Source: an uncultured Sphingorhabdus sp. (GTDB taxonomy: Bacteria; Pseudomonadota; Alphaproteobacteria; Sphingomonadales; Sphingomonadaceae). Taken from it: a stretch of DNA of 64,000 nucleotides. Below are positions 28,047-35,757 of the stretch, piece by piece (the first letter of the stretch is position 1; every line of letters starts with the position of its first letter). Position numbers and translations under genes: made by a program. Under the pieces are notes generated by a model. It worked only from the letters and a program-made list of their open reading frames with translations, was not told the DNA's origin and made no database searches. The stretch spans positions 1,776,578-1,840,577 of the forward strand of contig CANLOL010000001.1 in NCBI GenBank assembly GCA_947492905.1, in the 5' to 3' direction.

Positions 28047-29606
28047 ATGCAAAGTGTTGAAACGCTGAACGAAGGCCTAAAAAGAGCCTATACCATCACC
28101 ATCAAAGCCAAAGATATTGAAAGCCGCATTGACGCTGAAGTGAAGAAAATCGCTCCGCAAGTCAAAATGCCTGGTTTCAGAGCTGGTAAAGTTCCCGCTA
28201 ATCTTGTGCGTAAAATGCATGGTGATGCATTGACCCAAGAAGCTTTGAACGGTTCTATCCAAGAAAGCGTCGATAAAGCGATTAATGATAATAAACTGCG
28301 CCCAGCCGTGCAACCTCAAGTGAATTTGAGCGAAGATTATGCTGCGGGTAAAGATGTTGTTCTTTCAATGGAATTGGAAGTGCTTCCTGAAATTACAACA
28401 CCAGAGATTGAAGGCTTGGAACTTGAGCGTTTAACAGTTGAAGTTAGCGACAAAGAAGTTGATGCTGCTGTTGAAAAATTAGCAGCTGGACAAAAGAATT
28501 TCGAAACTGCTGCTAAATCGTACAAAGCAGCAACGGGCGATCAGGTCATTATTGATTTTGAAGGCAAAATAGATGGCGTTCCATTTGATGGCGGTAAAGG
28601 CGAATCAATGGCGGTAGAAATTGGCTCTGGTCAATTAATCCCAGGTTTCGAAGATCAATTAATCGGTTTGAAAGCCAATGATGACACCATCATCAATGTA
28701 ACCTTTCCAGAAGATTACAATGCAGAAAACCTAAAAGGCAAAGACGCGACATTCGATATTGTTGTTGGTGAAGTGAAAAAACCAACCGAAGTCAAAATTG
28801 ACGATGATATGGCGAAAAACTTTGGCCTAGAAGGTTTAGAGCAATTGCGCGGCCTGCTTAAAACGCAAGTTGAACAAGAATTAAATGGCCTAACCCGTAC
28901 TTACATGAAGCGCCAATTGCTTGATACTTTGGCTGCGGATCACGATTTTGATGTTCCGTCTTCTATGGCTGAAACAGAGTTTGAACAAATTTGGCAACAG
29001 TTAGAGCAAGAAGCTGCGCGCGAAGCTGATCCTGAAGCTGCAAAAGCTGAGATGGAAAAAGATCGCGAAGAATATCGTGATATTGCGGTTCGCCGTGTTC
29101 GCCTTGGCCTATTGCTATCAGAAATTGGTCATGCACAAGGCGTTGAAGTAACGCAGCAAGAGATGCAAATGTTGATCGCGCAAGCGGCGCAACAATATGG
29201 CCCAGAAGATCGTGAAAAATTCACACAATATATTCAAAACACACCTATGGCAGCAGCCCAGCTTCGTGCTCCTATGTTCGAAGATAAGGTGGTCGATGTA
29301 TTGTTTGAAAAAGCAAAAGTTTCTGAAAAAACTGTTTCTCGTGAGGAATTAGAGGCTGCTATCGAAGCCGATCCCGAAGAAACAAAAAAGAAAAAGCCTG
29401 CTAAAAAGAAAGCTGCTGCTAAAAAAGCACCTGCGAAGAAAGAGGCCGCTAAAAAAGAAACGGATAAGAAACCAGCAGCGAAAAAAGCTGATGATAAAGC
29501 AGAAACCAAAAAGGCGCCTGCGAAGAAGGCTCCGGCTAAAAAAGCACCCGCTAAGAAGCCTGCTGCTAAAAAAGCACCTGCTAAGAAAGCAGCCGCTAAG
29601 AAATAA
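28047..29606 (+). CDS. tig: Trigger factor with Lys/Ala-rich C-terminal tail
   Basis: Ribosome-bound chaperone and peptidyl-prolyl isomerase. The ribosome-binding loop is recognisable (MPGFRAGKVPANLVRKMHG, the GFRxGKxP signature), the FKBP domain is at about residues 155-245 (GDQVIIDFEGKIDGVPFDGG), and the helical C-terminal domain runs to about residue 435. After this come about 75 extra residues built from AKKAPAKK-type units. Start at 28047 (MQSVETLNEGLKR) is family-like; the frame runs upstream through the tRNA and is not used. It heads a tig-clpP-clpX group, the classical bacterial order. Confidence 0.96.
   Translation: MQSVETLNEGLKRAYTITIKAKDIESRIDAEVKKIAPQVKMPGFRAGKVPANLVRKMHGDALTQEALNGSIQESVDKAINDNKLRPAVQPQVNLSEDYAAGKDVVLSMELEVLPEITTPEIEGLELERLTVEVSDKEVDAAVEKLAAGQKNFETAAKSYKAATGDQVIIDFEGKIDGVPFDGGKGESMAVEIGSGQLIPGFEDQLIGLKANDDTIINVTFPEDYNAENLKGKDATFDIVVGEVKKPTEVKIDDDMAKNFGLEGLEQLRGLLKTQVEQELNGLTRTYMKRQLLDTLAADHDFDVPSSMAETEFEQIWQQLEQEAAREADPEAAKAEMEKDREEYRDIAVRRVRLGLLLSEIGHAQGVEVTQQEMQMLIAQAAQQYGPEDREKFTQYIQNTPMAAAQLRAPMFEDKVVDVLFEKAKVSEKTVSREELEAAIEADPEETKKKKPAKKKAAAKKAPAKKEAAKKETDKKPAAKKADDKAETKKAPAKKAPAKKAPAKKPAAKKAPAKKAAAKK
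29380..29604 (+). repeat. Lys-Ala-Pro repeat region encoding the trigger-factor tail
   Basis: Irregular repeats of codons for KKAPAKK and KKAAAKK units, similar to histone H1-like proteins. The repetition extends from about residue 445 to the stop. It also generates spurious Phe/Leu-rich open frames on the other strand. Confidence 0.75.
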
Positions 29607-29612
29607 TTTTTC

Positions 29613-29655
29613 TGGCGCAGTATGGGCTGAATTTTTGGTCCACAATACTGCGCCA
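29613..29655 (+). terminator. Intrinsic terminator after tig
   Basis: A perfect 11-bp stem, TGGCGCAGTAT (29613-29623) with ATACTGCGCCA (29645-29655), encloses a 21-nt loop, and is followed by a T-rich segment (TAAATTTATTTAT). It begins 7 nt after the tig stop and should separate tig from clpP transcription. Confidence 0.7.
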
Positions 29656-29688
29656 TAAATTTATTTATCGCCTTGGATCATTTTTATC

Positions 29689-29720
29689 CTTGAAACTGTC
29701 GGCATTAGAACAGATATAAA
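29689..29720 (+). promoter_or_regulatory. Candidate promoter for clpP
   Basis: CTTGAAA (29689-29695) and TATAAA (29715-29720) are separated by 19 nt, 40 nt before the clpP ATG. The upstream element resembles the -35 of RpoH (sigma-32) promoters, but the spacing and downstream element do not match its CCCCAT-type -10, so a housekeeping promoter is equally possible. Confidence 0.3.
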
Positions 29721-29759
29721 CCAGACAGTAATTCGCCAAATATCATAAGGGGCATAGCC

Positions 29760-30374
29760 ATGTTAGACCAAGATCTCGTTACCAAAAATATCATGGTTGG
29801 AATGCAATCCGCCCGCGACCAGTCATTTTTCGATATTTTCTCTGCTCTTTTGCAAGAACGGATCATTTTCGTAACAGGGCCCGTTGAAGATAATATGGCG
29901 GCTATGATCTCCGCTCAATTGCTCTATTTGGAATCGAGCAACCCTAAAAAAGACATATGGATGTATATTAATTCACCCGGCGGTGTTGTGACTGCGGGTA
30001 TGGCGATCCACGATACTATGAAATATATTCGTCCCAAAGTTGGTACAGTTTGTATTGGCCAAGCGGCATCTATGGGCAGCTTTTTGTTGGCTGCTGGCGA
30101 ACCTGGTATGCGCTATGCCATGACCAATGCGCGTATCATGGTGCATCAACCCTCTGGCGGTGCACAGGGCATGGCGTCTGATATTCAAATTCAAGCACAA
30201 GAAATCTTGCGTATTAAAAAGCGTATGAATGATCTTTATGCTGAATATACAGGCAAGCCGCTTAAAGACATTGAAAAAGCTATGGATAGAGATACATTTT
30301 TAGAAGCCGAGGAAGCCAAGAAATTTGGTTTAATCGACGAAGTATTCTCTAAACGACCAGAAGCCGCTGAGTGA
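29760..30374 (+). CDS. clpP: ATP-dependent Clp protease proteolytic subunit
   Basis: Serine protease that forms a double heptameric ring with ClpX or ClpA caps. Catalytic residues align: Ser104 ([10 protein letters not shown]), His129 (MVHQPSGG) and Asp178 (DRDTFL). Length of 204 residues is normal. The [10 protein letters not shown] start lies just after an AAGGGG-like RBS (ATAAGGGGCATAGCC). Followed after 160 nt by clpX on the same strand, so the pair may be separately promoted. Confidence 0.98.
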   Translation: MLDQDLVTKNIMVGMQSARDQSFFDIFSALLQERIIFVTGPVEDNMAAMISAQLLYLESSNPKKDIWMYINSPGGVVTAGMAIHDTMKYIRPKVGTVCIGQAASMGSFLLAAGEPGMRYAMTNARIMVHQPSGGAQGMASDIQIQAQEILRIKKRMNDLYAEYTGKPLKDIEKAMDRDTFLEAEEAKKFGLIDEVFSKRPEAAE

Positions 30375-30534
30375 GACACTTAAATTTCTATTGATGCTTT
30401 AAGGCAACTTTATAAAAATAAAATTGTTAACTCTATATGATAAGCGCAAACAATATAGTTTACGCTATTGCCAAACCTTGCCTTCGCTCTACCATAGAGG
30501 GAATCAGTAATTACATTCGTTTTTTGAGGATTTT

Positions 30535-31809
30535 ATGACCAAATTGACCGGCTCAGACAATAAAAGCACTTTATATTGTTCCTTCTGTGGGAAATCTCAA
30601 CATGAGGTGCGCAAATTAATAGCTGGGCCAACTGTCTTCATTTGCGATGAATGCGTTGAACTCTGTAATGATATTATTCGCGAGGAAATTAAAGGCGCTG
30701 GTACTGTCCGCAAAGATGGCGAAGTACCTAGCCCGCAAGAGATTTGCGATTTGCTCAATGATTATGTGATTGGTCAGGCACAGGCCAAGCGCGTGCTTTC
30801 TGTGGCGGTTCATAACCATTATAAGCGCCTCAATCATGCTGAGAAAAATAAAGATGTAGAGCTAGCGAAATCTAATATTTTGCTTGTTGGTCCAACAGGG
30901 TGCGGTAAAACATTATTGGCGCAAACATTGGCCAAAACATTTGATGTGCCGTTCACAATGGCCGATGCTACAACATTGACAGAGGCTGGCTATGTTGGCG
31001 AAGATGTTGAAAATATCATCTTAAAGCTGCTCCAAGCATCTGATTATAATGTTGAAAAAGCGCAGCGCGGTATCGTTTATATTGATGAAATTGATAAAAT
31101 CACACGTAAGACAGAGAACCCATCTATCACGCGCGATGTGTCGGGTGAGGGCGTTCAACAAGCATTGCTTAAGCTTATGGAAGGCACAACCGCCTCTGTT
31201 CCTCCGCAAGGTGGGCGCAAGCATCCTCAACAAGAATTTCTGCAAGTTGATACCACCAACATATTGTTCATCGCTGGCGGTGCATTTGCGGGATTAGAGA
31301 AAATAATCAGCAACCGCCTTGAAGGAAAATCCATTGGTTTTGGTGCTAATGTTGCCGATCCTGATGAGCGTAAGACAGGCGAAGTCTTGAAACAAACTGA
31401 GCCTGAAGATTTGCTAAAATTTGGTTTGATTCCAGAATTTGTTGGCCGTTTGCCTGTGCTGGCAACTTTGGAAGATTTGGATATTCCCGCCTTAGTGCAA
31501 ATTTTATCAGAGCCTAAAAATGCTCTTGTAAAACAATATCGTAAGCTGTTTTCCATGGAAGATACTGAACTTACATTTACCGATGATGCGCTAGAAGCAG
31601 TTGCTAAAAAAGCGATTGAACGTAAAACGGGTGCGCGCGGATTGCGTTCTATTTTAGAAGCTATCTTGCTCGATACTATGTTTGAACTTCCTGGATTAGA
31701 CGGCGTAACCGAAATAGTGGTTGATAAAGACGTCGTAGAGGGCCGCAAAGAGCCTGTTCGCGTTATTGAGAAAAAGAAGAAACAAACCAAAAAAGAAGAT
31801 GCAGCGTAA
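30535..31809 (+). CDS. clpX: ATP-dependent Clp protease ATP-binding subunit ClpX
   Basis: AAA+ unfoldase that feeds ClpP; in alphaproteobacteria it degrades CtrA among other substrates. The N-terminal zinc-binding domain has the CSFCGK and CDECVELC cysteine pairs. Walker A is GPTGCGKT, Walker B is [10 protein letters not shown], and the substrate/ClpP loops are present (AGYVGEDVE; the ClpP-contact IGF appears as KSIGFGANV). The 424-residue length is standard. Ends in a lysine-rich tail. It converges on mtgA with 20 nt between. Confidence 0.98.
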   Translation: MTKLTGSDNKSTLYCSFCGKSQHEVRKLIAGPTVFICDECVELCNDIIREEIKGAGTVRKDGEVPSPQEICDLLNDYVIGQAQAKRVLSVAVHNHYKRLNHAEKNKDVELAKSNILLVGPTGCGKTLLAQTLAKTFDVPFTMADATTLTEAGYVGEDVENIILKLLQASDYNVEKAQRGIVYIDEIDKITRKTENPSITRDVSGEGVQQALLKLMEGTTASVPPQGGRKHPQQEFLQVDTTNILFIAGGAFAGLEKIISNRLEGKSIGFGANVADPDERKTGEVLKQTEPEDLLKFGLIPEFVGRLPVLATLEDLDIPALVQILSEPKNALVKQYRKLFSMEDTELTFTDDALEAVAKKAIERKTGARGLRSILEAILLDTMFELPGLDGVTEIVVDKDVVEGRKEPVRVIEKKKKQTKKEDAA

Positions 31810-31829
31810 ACGCTAAATTCTCTTAGATT

Positions 31830-32522
31830 TTAATATAAACATCCATCAAGGCCATTGCGTTTCACTACACCCATTCGTGCAGCGATTGTGCGGCCATAGC
31901 GGCGTGTGAAACCGCTGGGGGCGATAACCGCGCGTTTCTTGGGCGAGGGCAAAGCTGCAGCTATTTTAGCGGCTTCGTTAACGCTCAAATTTTGGGCTGA
32001 TTTTCCATAATAGCGCTGCGCGCCAGCCTCTATACCATAAGTGCCGATACCCGTTTCCGCTATGTTGAGATAAACTTCCATGATGCGCTGTTTGCCCCAG
32101 ATTTTCTCAATCAAATATGTGAAATAAGCCTCTAACCCTTTACGGAAATAACCGCCGCCCTGCCATAAGAAAGCGTTTTTGGCCGTTTGTTGGCTAATGG
32201 TAGAGCCGCCGCGCAATCTTTTGCCTTGGCGATTATTCTCTATGGCTTTTTGAATGGCTTGCGCATCGAAACCATCATGGGCGCAAAATTTGCTATCCTC
32301 GGCGGCGATAACAGCGCGCGGAATATCGCTATCTATAGCGCTTAAATCAACCCATTCACGCTGCGCGCCATTTTTATCCATCACCATAGTTGCGGTGATA
32401 GGGACGGGGATAAATTTATATATTACGATCCACAACAGGCTGAATAATAAGAAATATATGGCAATTTTTAAGAAGAAAAAGAATAGTTTAAGGATGAAAG
32501 AGCCTTGTTTTGCTTTTGCCAT
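31830..32522 (-). CDS. mtgA: Monofunctional biosynthetic peptidoglycan transglycosylase
   Basis: GT51 glycosyltransferase that polymerises lipid II into glycan strands at the inner membrane. An N-terminal membrane segment (FFFLKIAIYFLLFSLLWIVI) is followed by the GT51 motifs: AAEDSKFCAHDGFD with the catalytic Glu, GGSTISQQTAKNAFLW, KIWGKQRIMEVYLNIAETG. No transpeptidase domain follows, so it is the monofunctional type. Length 230. Lies downstream of rpoH on the same strand with 20 nt between. Confidence 0.95.
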   Translation of the reverse strand: MAKAKQGSFILKLFFFFLKIAIYFLLFSLLWIVIYKFIPVPITATMVMDKNGAQREWVDLSAIDSDIPRAVIAAEDSKFCAHDGFDAQAIQKAIENNRQGKRLRGGSTISQQTAKNAFLWQGGGYFRKGLEAYFTYLIEKIWGKQRIMEVYLNIAETGIGTYGIEAGAQRYYGKSAQNLSVNEAAKIAAALPSPKKRAVIAPSGFTRRYGRTIAARMGVVKRNGLDGCLY

Positions 32523-32542
32523 CCTTAAACTTTCAAATCACC

Positions 32543-33454
32543 TTAAGCCAGCGCGTTTTGACCGATAATATTTTTATCAGTAGCAATGCGCAGCATAGCT
32601 TTCTGAAGCTTTTCAAATGAACGTGCTTCAATCTGACGAATACGTTCGCGGCTCACAGAATAGATTTTGCTTAATTCTTCGAGTGTTTTTGGGGAATCCA
32701 CCAAACGGCGTTCGGTTAAAATATGTTTCTCCCGATCATTCAAATCCGCCATAGCTTCACCTAGCATTTCATGACGCAAATGCGCTTCTTGCTGATCGGC
32801 TATTGCCTTGTCTTGTAACGGCTCTTTATCTTCGAGCCAATCTTGGACTTGGCCTTCGCCATCATCGCTCATGGGCATGTTAAGCGAGCTATCGCCACCA
32901 CGCGCCATACGGCGATCCATATTGACGACTTCTTGCTCGCTCACGCCCAAATCGGTTGATATTTTGGCGACATCTTCGGGCTTTAACTCGCCATCTTCAA
33001 AGGCTTGAAGGTTATTTTTCATCCGGCGCAAATTAAAGAATAATTTCTTTTGTGCGGCCGTGGTGCCAATCTTAACGAGGCTCCAACTTCTGAGGATGAA
33101 TTCTTGCATAGAAGCACGGATCCACCACATGGCATATGTTGCCAAGCGGAAACCGCGATCAGGATCAAATTTCTTAACGCCTTGCATCAGACCGATATTA
33201 CCCTCTGAAATGAGGTCGCTGACGGGCAGGCCATAGCCCCGATAGCCCATTGCTATTTTAGAGACCAATCGCAAATGCGATGTAACAAGCTGTGCTGCGG
33301 CATCGCTATCTTCATGATTTTGATAGCGTTTTGCGAGCATAAACTCTTGATCTGGAGTCAAAATGGGATATTTTTTAATTTCTGCTAAATATTGATTAAG
33401 GCTTGCATCCCCCCCTAGGGCTGGGATTGTGGCCGGAACATTCTTCTTAGACAT
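32543..33454 (-). CDS. rpoH: RNA polymerase heat-shock sigma factor RpoH
   Basis: Sigma-32 family. Start at 33454 is preceded by AAGGAAG and gives a normal 303-residue protein; the open frame to 33496 adds 14 residues without an RBS. Region 2 is the YPILTPDQEFMLAKRYQ to GFRLATYAMWWIRASMQEFI block. The RpoH-specific box QKKLFFNLRRMKNNL is present. Region 4.2 is seen in TLEELSKIYSVSRERIRQIE. It probably controls clpP, clpX and other chaperone genes nearby, but this is known biology of the family, not seen here. Confidence 0.96.
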   Translation of the reverse strand: MSKKNVPATIPALGGDASLNQYLAEIKKYPILTPDQEFMLAKRYQNHEDSDAAAQLVTSHLRLVSKIAMGYRGYGLPVSDLISEGNIGLMQGVKKFDPDRGFRLATYAMWWIRASMQEFILRSWSLVKIGTTAAQKKLFFNLRRMKNNLQAFEDGELKPEDVAKISTDLGVSEQEVVNMDRRMARGGDSSLNMPMSDDGEGQVQDWLEDKEPLQDKAIADQQEAHLRHEMLGEAMADLNDREKHILTERRLVDSPKTLEELSKIYSVSRERIRQIEARSFEKLQKAMLRIATDKNIIGQNALA

Positions 33455-33529
33455 ATTCACTTCCTTTATATTCTTACTGCCACTGGGCCTCATCAAGCAC
33501 CCTTTGGTCAGCGGTTTTACTGATTCATC

Positions 33530-34471
33530 TTATACTTCGATTTCCCTTAACAATTCCTGCATATCTGCTGGAAGGTTACTCTCAAAATATATTTTTTCTT
33601 CAGTAATAGGATGAATAAACCCTAACACAGCGGCATGCAAGGCCTGTCTGTCGAAATTAGAGTATATTGGTCGACTTTTGATGCGTTTTTGTCGAACATT
33701 ATAAATTTGATCCCCAATTAAGGGGTGTCCAATATGTTTCATATGAACCCGAATCTGATGTGTACGGCCCGTTTCAAGCGTGCAGCGGACCAAGGCTGCC
33801 TCATGCAAATAATGCTCAACTTTGTAATGGGTAATGGCATGTTTGCCTTTTCCAGATTCCAAAACATCCATTTTTTTGCGGTGATGCGGCGATCGTCCAA
33901 TTTGTGTTGCAATAGTTGCTTTAGCTTCTTTGGGTCTGCCTGAAACGATAGCAAGATATTGGCGATCAATATCATGGGCTGCAAATAATGTGCTTAGGCC
34001 GCTGTGCGCTGCATCGCTCTTGGCCGCGACAATAAGGCCAGATGTATCTCGATCAATTCTATGCACTATACCGGGGCGCTCTACCCCGCCTATACCCGAC
34101 AATGTGCCATTACAGTGATAGAGTAGGGCATTTACCAATGTGCCATCATCATGGCCAGCCGATGGATGCACCACCAATCCAGCAGGTTTGTCTATTATGA
34201 TTAAGTGATCATCTTCATACACCACATTAAGCGGTATATCCTGCGCTATTGCTTTGTCGGCTTTGGGCATAGGAATATGGAGGGTGAAGCTTTTGCCTTC
34301 ATATTTTTTGCTTGATGCGGATAAGATTGTTTGATTGTCGATTGATAAGGCGCCATCCAATATTAAAGCCTTTATCCGCTCGCGCGATAAATCAGGTAAA
34401 ATAGAGGCGAGGGCCGTATCAAGCCTGCCACTGCCTATTATGCCTTCTTTTATGGATTTTTCTGCGCTCAT
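33530..34471 (-). CDS. rluD: 23S rRNA pseudouridine synthase, RluD type
   Basis: Pseudouridine synthase of the RluA/RluD family. An N-terminal S4 domain (GRLDTALASILPDLSRERIK) precedes the catalytic domain with HRIDRDTSGLIVAAKS, in which the Asp after HRI is the nucleophile. The TGRTHQIRVHMKHIGHPLIGD block is typical. Length 313 is as expected. Modifies uridines in helix 69 of 23S rRNA by analogy. Head-to-head with the JAMM gene with only 7 nt between start codons, so their promoters must overlap each other's coding sequence. Confidence 0.94.
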   Translation of the reverse strand: MSAEKSIKEGIIGSGRLDTALASILPDLSRERIKALILDGALSIDNQTILSASSKKYEGKSFTLHIPMPKADKAIAQDIPLNVVYEDDHLIIIDKPAGLVVHPSAGHDDGTLVNALLYHCNGTLSGIGGVERPGIVHRIDRDTSGLIVAAKSDAAHSGLSTLFAAHDIDRQYLAIVSGRPKEAKATIATQIGRSPHHRKKMDVLESGKGKHAITHYKVEHYLHEAALVRCTLETGRTHQIRVHMKHIGHPLIGDQIYNVRQKRIKSRPIYSNFDRQALHAAVLGFIHPITEEKIYFESNLPADMQELLREIEV

Positions 34472-34478
34472 TGGTTAG

Positions 34479-34904
34479 ATGTGGGGCATGATATTATCAT
34501 TATCAAGTCATGATTATAATCAATTGCAGATTTGGGCAAAGCTAGCCTATCCCATGGAATGTTGTGGTTTGATTTGGGCTAAAAATAATAGAAAATCGCA
34601 TATATCAAAGCTAGAATTGACTAAAAATATTGCGTCTAACCCACTTAAATATTTTGAAATTGATCCAAAATCATTATTTGATGCCAATCGAAAAACGCGC
34701 GCATCAGATAATATGATAATCGGTATATTCCATTCGCACCCTAATGGGCTTGAGACGCCCTCTCAGCAAGATGCAGCGGATGTTAATGAAATGGGGCAAA
34801 TATGGATGATTATTGCAAAGGACAGTGTTAAAGCTTGGATAAGCGCTGAAAATGGTGAATTACATAATATATTTAACCCTATTGTAATCAATATTATCAA
34901 TTAA
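34479..34904 (+). CDS. JAMM/Mov34 metalloprotease-like protein
   Basis: Stand-alone JAB1/MPN+ domain of 141 residues. The zinc-protease signature is complete: Glu27 in PMECCGLIW, then His85-x-His87-Pro in FHSHPNG, and Ser95-x2-Asp98 in PSQQD. Bacterial members of this family (Mec+/CysO-type) cleave sulfur-carrier proteins or act in siderophore or cysteine pathways, but no ubiquitin-like partner is next to it. An alternative ATG lies at 34488. It precedes chpT by 84 nt. Confidence 0.85.
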   Translation: MWGMILSLSSHDYNQLQIWAKLAYPMECCGLIWAKNNRKSHISKLELTKNIASNPLKYFEIDPKSLFDANRKTRASDNMIIGIFHSHPNGLETPSQQDAADVNEMGQIWMIIAKDSVKAWISAENGELHNIFNPIVINIIN

Positions 34905-34988
34905 GAGGTTGAAACCTAAGTTAAGCCAAGGCAATGGATTATTTTGAGGTTGCTATAATAATATCTGCATTTTTTTGAGGAATTTTTC

Positions 34989-35636
34989 ATGTCAGACCAT
35001 AATATAGATTTAGCGAGTTTATTATGTTCGCGTTTATGCCACGATTTGCTGAGCCCCGTTGGTGCTATGAACAATGGCTTGGAATTATTGGCCGATGAGA
35101 ATGATCCTGAAATGCAAAAAAGATGCATGGAATTATTATCGGAAAGCGCTGCATCTGCGGCAAATAAGTTGAAGTTTTTTCGTTTGGCTTTTGGTGCCGC
35201 GGGTGGTTTTGGCCCAAACGTTGATCCAAAAGAAGCAAAAGCGGTTATTGAATCTATGCTAAAAGCAGGGCGCACCGAACTTATTTGGTCCGTTCCTGAT
35301 GAATTAATGCCCAAAAATGCGATCAAAATATTATTGAACCTTGCCTTGATTGCGAATGAAGCGATGGTTCGGGGAGGCACATTACAAATCGGCGCAGAAG
35401 TGCGCGATAGCGAATCTGAAATCGTAATTGGTGGCAGCGGCCCAAAGGTGATTTTTGATGATAATATCAAGCAAACATTATTGGGCAATATGGACTCATC
35501 CAAAATAGACAGCCGCACTGCGGCGGCTTGGATGGTGCATGATTTAGCCAATAGAGGCGGCGGTACGGTGCAAATTAATCAGAGCGATAATGAAAATTTT
35601 GTTATCGGTGCTATTGCAAAAAAATTGGATAATTAA
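34989..35636 (+). CDS. chpT: Histidine phosphotransferase ChpT
   Basis: Relays phosphate from the CckA hybrid kinase to CtrA and CpdR in the alphaproteobacterial cell-cycle circuit. The dimerisation/phosphoacceptor helix reads LLCSRLCHDLLSPVGAMNNG with His18 as the phosphorylation site. The C-terminal half is a degenerate kinase ATPase-like fold without nucleotide-binding motifs, ending IGAIAKKLDN. Length 215 is normal. RBS TTGAGGAA precedes the ATG. It lies 121 nt upstream of cheA on the same strand. Confidence 0.92.
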   Translation: MSDHNIDLASLLCSRLCHDLLSPVGAMNNGLELLADENDPEMQKRCMELLSESAASAANKLKFFRLAFGAAGGFGPNVDPKEAKAVIESMLKAGRTELIWSVPDELMPKNAIKILLNLALIANEAMVRGGTLQIGAEVRDSESEIVIGGSGPKVIFDDNIKQTLLGNMDSSKIDSRTAAAWMVHDLANRGGGTVQINQSDNENFVIGAIAKKLDN

Positions 35637-35698
35637 TCTTTGCATATGCCTATTTTCGCCTAAAATCAGTATATTTTATTATCGTTAATTCGCTCAAA

Positions 35699-35715
35699 TT
35701 AGAAATATATTAACC
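35699..35715. promoter_or_regulatory. CtrA-like box upstream of cheA
   Basis: TTAG (35699-35702), seven nucleotides, then TTAACC (35710-35715): one mismatch to TTAA-N7-TTAAC. It lies 43 nt before the cheA ATG, where a CtrA-regulated promoter would be expected, directly after chpT. Single near-match in AT-rich DNA, so only moderately convincing. Confidence 0.4.
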
Positions 35716-35757
35716 ATCTTCCTCCATGCCATCATTAATAATGTATGGAATGATGAT

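Noticed and set aside
29234-29656. Minus-strand open frame of 140 codons rich in Phe/Ala/Gly
   Set aside because: It is the reverse complement of the Lys/Ala repeat tail of trigger factor; repeats produce such frames automatically and no RBS or family is seen.
31227-31790. 187-codon Ser-rich frame antisense to clpX
   Set aside because: Codon mirror of the clpX coding strand, with no domain, no RBS and no room for a promoter.
28047-33454. Riboswitch or RNA thermometer upstream of rpoH or clp genes
   Set aside because: The rpoH leader is short and contains no clear hairpin masking the RBS; no known riboswitch core was recognised anywhere in the window.
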